From the NCBI GenBank assembly GCA_015660615.1, contig DQKQ01000059.1, positions 1 to 5,407 of the forward strand: a DNA stretch of 5,407 nucleotides, in the 5' to 3' direction. Position numbers and translations under genes: made by a program. The stretch is from Flavobacteriales bacterium. Its GTDB lineage: Bacteria > Bacteroidota > Bacteroidia > Flavobacteriales_D > Sanyastnellaceae. Positions 1-5,407 of the stretch are shown here, piece after piece (position 1 is the first letter of the stretch; every line of letters starts with the position of its first letter). Below the pieces are notes generated by a model. The model was not told the origin of the DNA and did no database searches. It worked only from the letters and a program-made list of their open reading frames with translations.

Positions 1-1445
1 CAAGCACCTATTTCTGCTGTGTTGTCAAATCTATGTATCCTTCCGAGTTCGTCACCTACAATAAGGTCAATGTCCCCATCTCCATCAATATCTCCCAAAG
101 CTGGAAACACACTTTCAATTCCGTAAGTACTCACGTCGACAGTTGAAGTGTATGTGAAAACTGGCTGAGTGTGGGTTCCTGAATTGCGGAATAATAGAAT
201 TGTGGTGGGCGTATCACCGACTCCGTTGTACGTCTCCTTATTTGCTATTACTAAATCGATTAGGGAATCGCCGTCCAAGTCTATGAGTACTGGATAGGCG
301 CCTCTTCCGAGGTCTATCATGCCTTCCTGTATGAAGTCGTTTTGTATGTAAGACCAAACAGGATCAAGGTCTTCTCCAGTGTTTTTCAAAAAGTGCACAC
401 TTGCATCATCATCCGTCTCCAGATAGGTGTTGGGGCTGAAAAGTAGATCTCTTACACCGTCATTATCTACATCTATATGATATGCAGAGGGGAATCTTTG
501 GCAATTTAGTGCTTCGACACCGCCTGTAAGAAGAGGGAAAGAGTAGTCCACGGAAATTGCACTATCCTGACCATCTACGGCATCTTCCATTAAGACAGCA
601 ATGGAGGTAGGGAATGACACATCTCCAATTAATAAATCGAGAGGCCCTTCGTTGTCGAGTTGAAGACTAGTTAAAGATCCTCCTGCATGAAGAGGTCCCT
701 GCTGTTGACGTGGATCTGTTACGTTAAATCCACAATCAAAGCTATCTCCAATAAACATCGCATTGTTTTCAGATGCTTCTGCTAGCATACCATAACATCT
801 ATTAGTACATTCCATTTGGAGCCCGCATTCTACTGATCCCTGGAAGCGATATAGAGTGCTAGAGGTTTCTGTAAAAGTTATTATGTCAATGTCTCCATCT
901 CCATCGTGATCGAGTATTGCGGGGATGTCAATACCGAGACAAACTACGGGTAGCATATCTGGACCAGCCCCGAAGTCGTAAGAGGCAAGGAGAGGTGTTG
1001 CTACTGGTGAGAATTGTGGATCTAGTGGATTTTCGGTGTTGTTTCTATATACATATATGCCGTTTTGGTGGCTTGTAAAAATATCAGGCCGCCCATCGCA
1101 ATCGAAATCTCTTAGGAGACACCAGTCTACCAGTTCAGGCCAACCTAAAACCCACTTCGGACGATATTTCCACCCCTCATCAGTTCGCTCGAACGCAAGA
1201 AGACGAGAACCGTCTCTGTCAAAAGCGAAGAGATCTTCATCTCCGTCGAAGTCAAAATCTATTGGCGACCACTGGGGAGCAGTTAATCCCCCAACCCAAG
1301 GGTTACTTAAAGTATCACCATCTGTGATTACTGGAATTACCCCCTCATTAAAATCATGCGACCATTGAGCAAAAGATGAGTTAATAAAAGCAAATGTAGA
1401 TATTAATATTGAAAAGACAGGGAGTAGTAAATGTGGTTTTGACAT
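1..1445 (-). CDS. Exported FG-GAP/VCBS repeat protein, N-terminal 481 residues (3' end beyond window)
   Basis: The frame is open from an ATG at 1445 to the left edge, so the C-terminus is missing. Residues 1-26 form a signal peptide: Lys3, a hydrophobic core from LLLPVF onward, and cleavage likely after SSFA before Gln27. The mature part carries calcium-loop motifs of the DxDxDGxxD type starting at about residues 63, 113, 179, 325, 389 and 452, plus a degenerate one near 262 (LDNEGPLD). That makes seven blade-like units, with a pitch near 63 residues from the fourth onward. Such repeats build integrin-alpha-like beta-propellers on secreted or surface proteins; the ligand is unknown. A Cys-containing stretch (C208, C213, C217, C238) widens the gap between repeats 3 and 4. 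The start lies 5 bases after the FAS1 lipoprotein stop, implying co-transcription and perhaps translational coupling. In Bacteroidota such proteins often end in a type IX secretion sorting domain, which cannot be checked here. The fold family is firm; the function is not. Confidence 0.9.
   Translation of the reverse strand, partial: MSKPHLLLPVFSILISTFAFINSSFAQWSHDFNEGVIPVITDGDTLSNPWVGGLTAPQWSPIDFDFDGDEDLFAFDRDGSRLLAFERTDEGWKYRPKWVLGWPELVDWCLLRDFDCDGRPDIFTSHQNGIYVYRNNTENPLDPQFSPVATPLLASYDFGAGPDMLPVVCLGIDIPAILDHDGDGDIDIITFTETSSTLYRFQGSVECGLQMECTNRCYGMLAEASENNAMFIGDSFDCGFNVTDPRQQQGPLHAGGSLTSLQLDNEGPLDLLIGDVSFPTSIAVLMEDAVDGQDSAISVDYSFPLLTGGVEALNCQRFPSAYHIDVDNDGVRDLLFSPNTYLETDDDASVHFLKNTGEDLDPVWSYIQNDFIQEGMIDLGRGAYPVLIDLDGDSLIDLVIANKETYNGVGDTPTTILLFRNSGTHTQPVFTYTSTVDVSTYGIESVFPALGDIDGDGDIDLIVGDELGRIHRFDNTAEIGA
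66..905 (-). repeat. Near-identical 21-base copies encoding DGDGDID calcium loops
   Basis: Two 21-base segments, at 66-86 and 885-905, match at 20 of 21 positions. Both encode the DGDGDID core of an FG-GAP/VCBS calcium loop (repeats 7 and 3 of the exported protein). They are in the same orientation inside one gene. The similarity is best explained by the conserved peptide motif together with shared codon choice, not by a mobile repeat. The coordinates span both copies; the sequence between them is ordinary coding DNA. Confidence 0.5.
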
Positions 1446-1450
1446 TTGAG

Positions 1451-2080
1451 TCAGTGACTTAGCTTAGGGTAGAAAACAAGATCATCCATACCTATGATCA
1501 TTCCGTGGTCTGTGTCTACACTTCCTGATCTAACGTGAGCACCGTTGAAATTAATCCCTCCTTTTTTTGTGAGAGAAAGGATGAGTCCCGCGTGCACTGT
1601 CCAACTTTCTCCAACAGAGAATTCCTTGTACTCTAGAGGTGTATCGATAATATGGTAAGCGATGAAGTTGTCTAATTCTTCTTTGTTTATCGGCAAAAGT
1701 AATTCTTTATAATATGGGTAGTCATCGAAAGCTTTATCTACTGGAGCGAGTACAGTGACACCGGCGCTATGAATATGTTTTGAGAGAATTGATCGAGACA
1801 TTAGCGAAGTGAATATAGGGTATTCGTCCGAAGTAGTTAGGTATTTATAAGGACTGGTCATATTCTTTTCTTTAACAGATAAAGCTTCTTTTGTAGCTTC
1901 TTGTCGACGCTTTAGAAGCCTCATTCCCTGTTTTTCCTTTTCCGTTAAATTATTTAGACTTTCGGGTTTTTCTTTCTCAGGAGAGGATTGTGTTGAAGTT
2001 TGGTCTAATGAATCGGAAGTATTACACGAGAAGATTAGCACAAGAGCTAATGAAAAAAGTGATAGAGTAGTCTTTGTCAT
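1451..2080 (-). CDS. FAS1 (fasciclin) domain lipoprotein
   Basis: The preferred start is the ATG at 2080, giving 209 residues. An in-frame ATG at 2101 would add MNNYIYT ahead of a signal peptide that already begins properly with MTKTT. Residues 1-18 form a lipoprotein signal with the box LIFSC, so Cys19 would be lipidated. A Ser/Glu/Lys-rich linker (about 20-75), probably helical, leads to one complete FAS1 domain (about 76-206). The domain shows the H1 box VTVLAPVDKAF (about 108-118), the Tyr-His element FIAYHII (about 139-145) and the C-terminal H2-like GMIIGMDDLVFYP. FAS1 domains mediate adhesion or extracellular binding, so the protein is expected to sit on a membrane facing the periplasm or the exterior. 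It is the first gene of a pair with the FG-GAP gene 5 bases downstream, and is divergent from pckA. The domain call is firm; ligand and exact surface location are unknown. Confidence 0.88.
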   Translation of the reverse strand: MTKTTLSLFSLALVLIFSCNTSDSLDQTSTQSSPEKEKPESLNNLTEKEKQGMRLLKRRQEATKEALSVKEKNMTSPYKYLTTSDEYPIFTSLMSRSILSKHIHSAGVTVLAPVDKAFDDYPYYKELLLPINKEELDNFIAYHIIDTPLEYKEFSVGESWTVHAGLILSLTKKGGINFNGAHVRSGSVDTDHGMIIGMDDLVFYPKLSH

Positions 2081-2146
2081 GGTGTAAATATAATTATTCA
2101 TTGATAGGATGTAAACAAAAATGTGAAGAAACGCAACTTGAATGTC

Positions 2147-2154
2147 TATATTTG
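2147..2154 (+). promoter_or_regulatory. Bacteroidota-type -7 element TATATTTG for pckA
   Basis: TATATTTG is a perfect match to TAnnTTTG, the -7 element used by the primary sigma factor in Bacteroidota. It would place the transcript start near 2160 and leave a leader of about 30 bases before the ATG at 2192. I see no good TTTG at the -33 position; TGTG at 2122-2125 is the nearest, a weak candidate. The element lies inside the longer frame that opens with GTG at 2123, which argues for the later start of pckA. Confidence 0.55.
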
Positions 2155-2159
2155 CACCA

Positions 2160-2181
2160 GGAATATTAATGTCTTAATTCC
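2160..2181 (+). promoter_or_regulatory. Imperfect inverted repeat in pckA leader
   Basis: GGAATATTAA (2160-2169) and TTAATTCC (2174-2181) can pair across a TGTC loop, with a two-base bulge in the left arm. The repeat starts about where transcription should begin and ends 10 bases before the pckA ATG. It could be a repressor or activator site, or a weak leader hairpin near the ribosome entry region. It is short and AT-rich, so chance is a real alternative. Confidence 0.25.
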
Positions 2182-2191
2182 TCGAACAAAC

Positions 2192-3817
2192 ATGAAGCAT
2201 ATCGGCAATTGTCCTAATAGGGCATCGTTAGAAGCTATTGGATTAGAAGATGTAGCAAGCGCTCACTGGAATCTTCCCCCCTCAAACCTTATTCTACAAA
2301 CTCTGCTGCGAGGTGAAGGAATCCTAACGGATACTGGAGCTCTGTCAATTGCGACCGGTGAGTTTACGGGGCGTTCCCCCAAAGACAGGTTTATCGTTGA
2401 TGACGTTAAAACTAGCTCTAGAGTTGATTGGGGTGAAATTAATCAGAAAATGTCTCCAGATGATTTTGGAACTTTGCTTTCAGATGTTCAAGATTATATG
2501 GGAGGTAAGAGAGTTTTTGTTAGAGACGCTGCTGTAGGGGCTGACCCCGGTACACGTATTAACGTGAGGGTGGTTACTGAGAAAGCTTGGTCTAACCTGT
2601 TTGTACATAATATGTTCCTTAGATTAGATGCTGAGAATGTTAAGTTGGCTGATCCTGCGTGGCATATTGTATGTGCACCAGGATATCAAGCATGCCCTAA
2701 TCGTCATGGATGTCGTCAAGGAAATGTAAGCGCAATCGATTTCACTCGAAAAATTATTCTGATTGCTGGAAGTGGCTATACAGGTGAGATAAAGAAGGGC
2801 ATGTTCTCAGTTATGAACTTTGAGTTGCCAGAGGTACACAACGTACTTCCTATGCACTGTTCTTCAAATATGAGTGCTGATGGGGATGTTGCCGTTTTCT
2901 TCGGCTTAAGTGGTACAGGTAAAACGACACTAAGCTCAGATCCATTACGCAGCTTGATAGGAGACGATGAACACGGTTGGACTAACGATGGTATTTTCAA
3001 TATGGAAGGCGGTTGTTATGCAAAGACCATTGATCTTAGCGTTGAAAGTGAACCACAGATTTTTAACGCTATCAAATATGGAGCTTTATTAGAGAATATA
3101 GGTTTTAAAGAAGATGGTGTTACTCCTGATTACGAGGATGATACAATTACGCCTAACACCCGTGTTTCTTACCCAGTGGATCATATAGATGGATCTATAA
3201 AAAGCGGTATGGGAGGTCATCCAACAGATGTATTCTTTCTAACATGCGATGCTTTCGGAGTTTTACCTCCTATTAGTAAGCTTGACGCAAATGGTGTAAT
3301 GTTTCACTTTATTAGTGGGTATACAGCTAAGGTAGCAGGTACTGAGGCTGGAGTTGTGGAGCCGCAAACAACTTTTTCTGCTTGTTTCGGAGCGCCTTTC
3401 CTTCCACTAGCACCTACTGATTATGCAAAAATGCTCGGCGAACGCATAGAAAAGCATGGGGTTAGAATGTGGTTAGTAAATACTGGTTGGTCTGGAGGTG
3501 GATACGGTGTAGGGTCTAGGATAAAACTTAGCTACACACGTGCAATGATAACTGCAGCTCTTAATGGTGAACTTCACTCTGTGGAGATGCGTAAAGACAC
3601 AGTATTTAATCTTAATGTCCCTACTTCTTGTCCAGGCGTTCCTACAGAATTGCTCAGCCCACGTGAAACATGGTCTGATAAAGTGGAGTTCGATAAAGTT
3701 TCAGCTGGTCTCGCTCGTCGATTTGTAGATAACTTCTCAAAGTTCGAAAATACAGCAACTGATGCAATGCGTTCAGGTGGGCCTCGCGTATTAGAAGCAG
3801 CTGCTTTAAAGGGCTAA
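2192..3817 (+). CDS. pckA: Phosphoenolpyruvate carboxykinase (ATP)
   Basis: This enzyme converts oxaloacetate and ATP to phosphoenolpyruvate, ADP and CO2, the committed cytosolic step of gluconeogenesis. The start is taken at the ATG (541 residues, the usual family size). A GTG at 2123 would add 23 residues that do not resemble the family and would bury the promoter element. Numbering from the ATG, the key residues are all present: Arg61 (GRSPKD, substrate), Tyr196 and Lys201/Lys202 (GYTGEIKKGMFS, metal and substrate), His221 (LPMHCS, metal), the P-loop GLSGTGKTT at 238-246 with Lys244 and Thr245, the kinase-2 element Asp258-Asp259 (LIGDDEHGW), Arg324 (NTRVSYP), and Arg450 in the nucleotide-binding segment. 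This is the ATP-type family, not the GTP type. An unusual Cys-rich stretch lies at 161-174. The next gene, rsmE, starts 11 bases after the stop, so the two are probably one transcript. Confidence 0.97.
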   Translation: MKHIGNCPNRASLEAIGLEDVASAHWNLPPSNLILQTLLRGEGILTDTGALSIATGEFTGRSPKDRFIVDDVKTSSRVDWGEINQKMSPDDFGTLLSDVQDYMGGKRVFVRDAAVGADPGTRINVRVVTEKAWSNLFVHNMFLRLDAENVKLADPAWHIVCAPGYQACPNRHGCRQGNVSAIDFTRKIILIAGSGYTGEIKKGMFSVMNFELPEVHNVLPMHCSSNMSADGDVAVFFGLSGTGKTTLSSDPLRSLIGDDEHGWTNDGIFNMEGGCYAKTIDLSVESEPQIFNAIKYGALLENIGFKEDGVTPDYEDDTITPNTRVSYPVDHIDGSIKSGMGGHPTDVFFLTCDAFGVLPPISKLDANGVMFHFISGYTAKVAGTEAGVVEPQTTFSACFGAPFLPLAPTDYAKMLGERIEKHGVRMWLVNTGWSGGGYGVGSRIKLSYTRAMITAALNGELHSVEMRKDTVFNLNVPTSCPGVPTELLSPRETWSDKVEFDKVSAGLARRFVDNFSKFENTATDAMRSGGPRVLEAAALKG

Positions 3818-3828
3818 TATTCAAAGTA

Positions 3829-4554
3829 ATGCGCTCTCTTTTTATTCCAAATTTAAAAGAGGGTATTCTGCATCTTCCTGAAGAAGAAACACGTCACGCT
3901 GTAAAAGTCCTTCGTGCTAAAATAGGATTTTCCTATGCCTTAATGGACGGTAAAGGTGGGACTGCCGAGGGCGTCATAATTGACTTAGATAAGCGTTCTT
4001 GCATTATGGAAGTAGGAGAGATTTCGCGAGAGTCACTTCCTCAACTGGGCCTTACCATGATCGTTGCCCCGACTAAAAAGACTGAGCGCTTCGAGTGGTT
4101 TTTAGAAAAAGCAACTGAAATAGGAGTGGAAAGAATTTATCCTGTCTTTACCTCTAGGTCTGAGAGCAAGGCTGCTAAGTTCGATAGGTGGAGTAAGGTT
4201 CTTATTTCTGCAATGAAGCAAAGTAAGAGAACTTGGCTTCCTGAATTAAAGCCTGCGATGGCGTTAATTGATGCTGTTCGTGAAATATCAGACTCACCAC
4301 ACTTATCAAAGAATTTCTTCGTAGCTCACTGCATGGATGCTGTTTCTTTAGGTGAAAAAACACATCTTTTAAAAGCTATTATTCCTGGTGAATCTACTTG
4401 TATAGCTATTGGTCCAGAAGGAGATTTCACATCTGAAGAGGTCCAAGAAATGCTTAATTCAGGTGCTAAAGAAATTACTTTAGGCGATATGCGACTCCGA
4501 TCAGAAACGGCAGCCATAGTTGCAGTTACGTTTTTTGCGGCCCGTCAGGTATAG
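3829..4554 (+). CDS. rsmE: 16S rRNA (uracil(1498)-N3)-methyltransferase RsmE
   Basis: RsmE uses S-adenosylmethionine to methylate N3 of U1498 in 16S rRNA, near the decoding site of the 30S subunit. The 241-residue product is full length for this SPOUT-fold family. An N-terminal PUA-like RNA-binding part (about 1-70) contains HAVKVLR at 23-29. The catalytic part shows KKTERFEWFLEKATEIGV at 83-100, the AMKQSKRTWLPEL segment at about 128-140, the cofactor-binding IGPEGDF at 194-200 (usually IGPEGG), and LGDMRLRSETAAI at 218-230, which forms the trefoil knot. The start follows pckA by 11 bases with only a weak A-rich upstream region (CAAAG), so expression probably depends on the pckA promoter. 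The last 29 bases overlap the convergent DUF551-like gene. Identification is secure from the motif order. Confidence 0.96.
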   Translation: MRSLFIPNLKEGILHLPEEETRHAVKVLRAKIGFSYALMDGKGGTAEGVIIDLDKRSCIMEVGEISRESLPQLGLTMIVAPTKKTERFEWFLEKATEIGVERIYPVFTSRSESKAAKFDRWSKVLISAMKQSKRTWLPELKPAMALIDAVREISDSPHLSKNFFVAHCMDAVSLGEKTHLLKAIIPGESTCIAIGPEGDFTSEEVQEMLNSGAKEITLGDMRLRSETAAIVAVTFFAARQV

Positions 4555-4804
4555 TTTTCCAATGTGTTACGTCTTGAAAGAAGTGATTGCTATTTCCTTC
4601 TCCAGACCAAAAATGAATTCCATACTTCTCTTTTTTATCAGCATTTTCTGCATAGAAATTTTCTCTGAAATGTAGAACGACAACTTCTCTAATTTCAAAA
4701 TCTAATTGCATTCCTGGAAGGAAGACTTTGTTTTTAGGGATAAAAGCAAGTACCCTCTGATTGTTTTCAGGTAATCTGTCGTTTATTTTAACCCAAAGAC
4801 TCAT
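4526..4804 (-). CDS. Small DUF551-like protein
   Basis: This gene encodes 92 residues with no signal peptide or membrane segment. The N-terminal pattern Trp4, DRLP at 8-11 and RVLAF at 17-21, and the C-terminal VTHWKTIPDGP at about 78-88, resemble the DUF551 layout (W..v.drLP....rVL ... VTHWmpLPePP). That family is common in phages and bacteria and has no known function. The middle is aromatic and charged, with a HFWSGEGNSNHFF patch near 64-76. The ATG overlaps the stop of the upstream paaG-like gene as ATGA, which favours translational coupling. AGGGGA lies 1 base before the ATG, probably too close to act as a ribosome site. The 3' end overlaps rsmE by 29 bases. A real gene is supported by the overlap architecture and the family match; the role is unknown. 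Confidence 0.75.
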   Translation of the reverse strand: MSLWVKINDRLPENNQRVLAFIPKNKVFLPGMQLDFEIREVVVLHFRENFYAENADKKEKYGIHFWSGEGNSNHFFQDVTHWKTIPDGPQKT

Positions 4805-5407
4805 TTCCCCTGGAAGTTGGGAGTCCGTTTTTCTAAAAATGATGCTACACCTTCTGCGTAATCATCTGAATCTGCAGCACGAAATTGGTAGTCTAATTCT
4901 CGGGCTAGTTGTTCTTCTAAATCGCTAGACATTCCTTCGTGAAATGCAGCTTTTGTGAGCCCTAAAGCATATGTAGGCATTTTAGATAGCCGTGTGGCAG
5001 TTTCAGACACTACACTTTCAAAATCCTCGTCCCTTACAGCTTTATAAATTAGCCCAATGTTTTCAGCATCTTTCGCGGATAACTTGTCTCCGAAAAACGC
5101 AAGTGCTTTAGCTCTTTGCATGCCCACAAGTCGAGGTAGCCACCAAGTTCCACCACTGTCAGGTATAAGTCCTATTTTAGAAAAAGCTTGAATAAACGAT
5201 GCGCTTTCTTTTGCAATTGTTAAATCACAAGCGAGAGCGATGTTAGCACCAGCACCTGCCGCAACACCATTAACTGCTGCAACAATAGGCTTTCTCATAG
5301 AGCACATTTTTCTAATGCTTGTGTTGTAAGTCTCTTCTACAATAATTTTAAAGTTAGGTGCGTCGGGAGCTGTAATTTCTTTTAGGTCTTGCCCCGCACT
5401 GAATGCC
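4801..5407 (-). CDS. paaG: PaaG-like enoyl-CoA isomerase/hydratase, 5' truncated by window edge
   Basis: The frame is open to the right edge and yields 201 residues. About 60 are missing compared with E. coli PaaG, so the Met codon at 5307 is internal. The crotonase fold is clear. AFSAGQDL (1-8) and GVAAGAGANIALACD (47-61) supply the oxyanion hole. SKIGLIPDSGGTWWLPRLVG (76-95) carries the catalytic Asp83, and the tail DYAEGVASFLEKRTPNFQGK closely follows PaaG. The position of the first hydratase glutamate (Glu144 in rat mitochondrial hydratase) is Asn55 here, so the single-carboxylate site fits an isomerase. PaaG converts ring-1,2-epoxyphenylacetyl-CoA to the oxepin form in aerobic phenylacetate breakdown and also acts as a delta3,delta2-enoyl-CoA isomerase. 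No other paa genes are visible, so the symbol is tentative; a general beta-oxidation isomerase is the alternative. The gene overlaps the DUF551-like gene by 4 bases. Confidence 0.87.
   Translation of the reverse strand, partial: AFSAGQDLKEITAPDAPNFKIIVEETYNTSIRKMCSMRKPIVAAVNGVAAGAGANIALACDLTIAKESASFIQAFSKIGLIPDSGGTWWLPRLVGMQRAKALAFFGDKLSAKDAENIGLIYKAVRDEDFESVVSETATRLSKMPTYALGLTKAAFHEGMSSDLEEQLARELDYQFRAADSDDYAEGVASFLEKRTPNFQGK

Noticed and set aside
1036..1368. Plus-strand open frame of 110 codons
   Set aside because: It lies wholly antisense to the FG-GAP gene, whose protein has a signal peptide and seven motif units. The plus-strand product is a low-complexity Ser/Arg/Pro-rich string with no family features.
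2085..2092. Minus-strand TATATTTA as a promoter for the FAS1 gene, with TTTG at 2116-2119
   Set aside because: The last base departs from TAnnTTTG, the 23-base spacing is long, and the transcript would begin at the start codon itself. Too weak to annotate.
2122..2137. CRP-like half site TGTGA upstream of pckA
   Set aside because: The second half needed after six bases (TCACA) is absent; only a chance half match remains.
2349..2537. Plus-strand alternate-frame open frame inside pckA
   Set aside because: It is a shadow of conserved pckA coding sequence in another frame.
2776..3000. Minus-strand open frame inside pckA
   Set aside because: It is a shadow of the P-loop and metal-site region of pckA, with no recognisable protein features.
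4326..4517. Minus-strand open frame inside rsmE
   Set aside because: It is antisense to the conserved IGPEGDF and LRSETA motifs of rsmE and has no family features.
4801..5307. PaaG-like gene starting at the Met codon at 5307
   Set aside because: The same frame continues to the window edge with AFSAGQDL, a conserved crotonase segment, so that Met is internal and the gene is truncated only by the window.

Overview
The window looks like a piece of a Bacteroidota chromosome, probably a marine or other free-living Flavobacteriales-like lineage. Several things point that way. The DNA is moderately AT-rich and starts lack clear Shine-Dalgarno sites. A perfect TAnnTTTG (-7 type) promoter element lies ahead of pckA. 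PckA carries a GYTGEIKKGMFS segment of the kind I associate with this phylum. The exported genes encode an FG-GAP/VCBS protein with a signal peptide ending in FAQ and a FAS1 lipoprotein. No organism can be named from the sequence alone.

Layout, left to right. Positions 1-1445 (minus) hold the N-terminal 481 residues of an exported FG-GAP/VCBS repeat protein that runs off the left edge. This frame is open to the edge. It follows a FAS1 (fasciclin) lipoprotein gene (about 1451-2080, minus) after only 5 bases, so the two form an exported-protein operon. A divergent intergenic region of about 110 bases holds the promoter for the plus-strand pair pckA (ATP-dependent phosphoenolpyruvate carboxykinase, 2192-3817) and rsmE (16S rRNA m3U1498 methyltransferase, 3829-4554). 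Converging on these from the right is a minus-strand pair: a 5'-truncated PaaG-like enoyl-CoA isomerase/hydratase (4801-5407) and a 92-residue DUF551-like protein (4526-4804). These two overlap by 4 bases (ATGA), and the small gene also overlaps the 3' end of rsmE by 29 bases.

Functionally these are three transcription units. One is secreted or surface-anchored (FAS1 plus FG-GAP), one joins gluconeogenesis to ribosome maturation, and one belongs to acyl-CoA catabolism, probably phenylacetyl-CoA-type, with an uncharacterised small partner. Coding is dense and no stretch over 300 bases lacks a gene. I saw no RNA genes, mobile elements, CRISPR arrays or convincing rho-independent terminators. 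Nothing amounts to a clearly new system. The best leads are the DUF551-like gene coupled to paaG, the FAS1/FG-GAP pair, and the pckA leader architecture.
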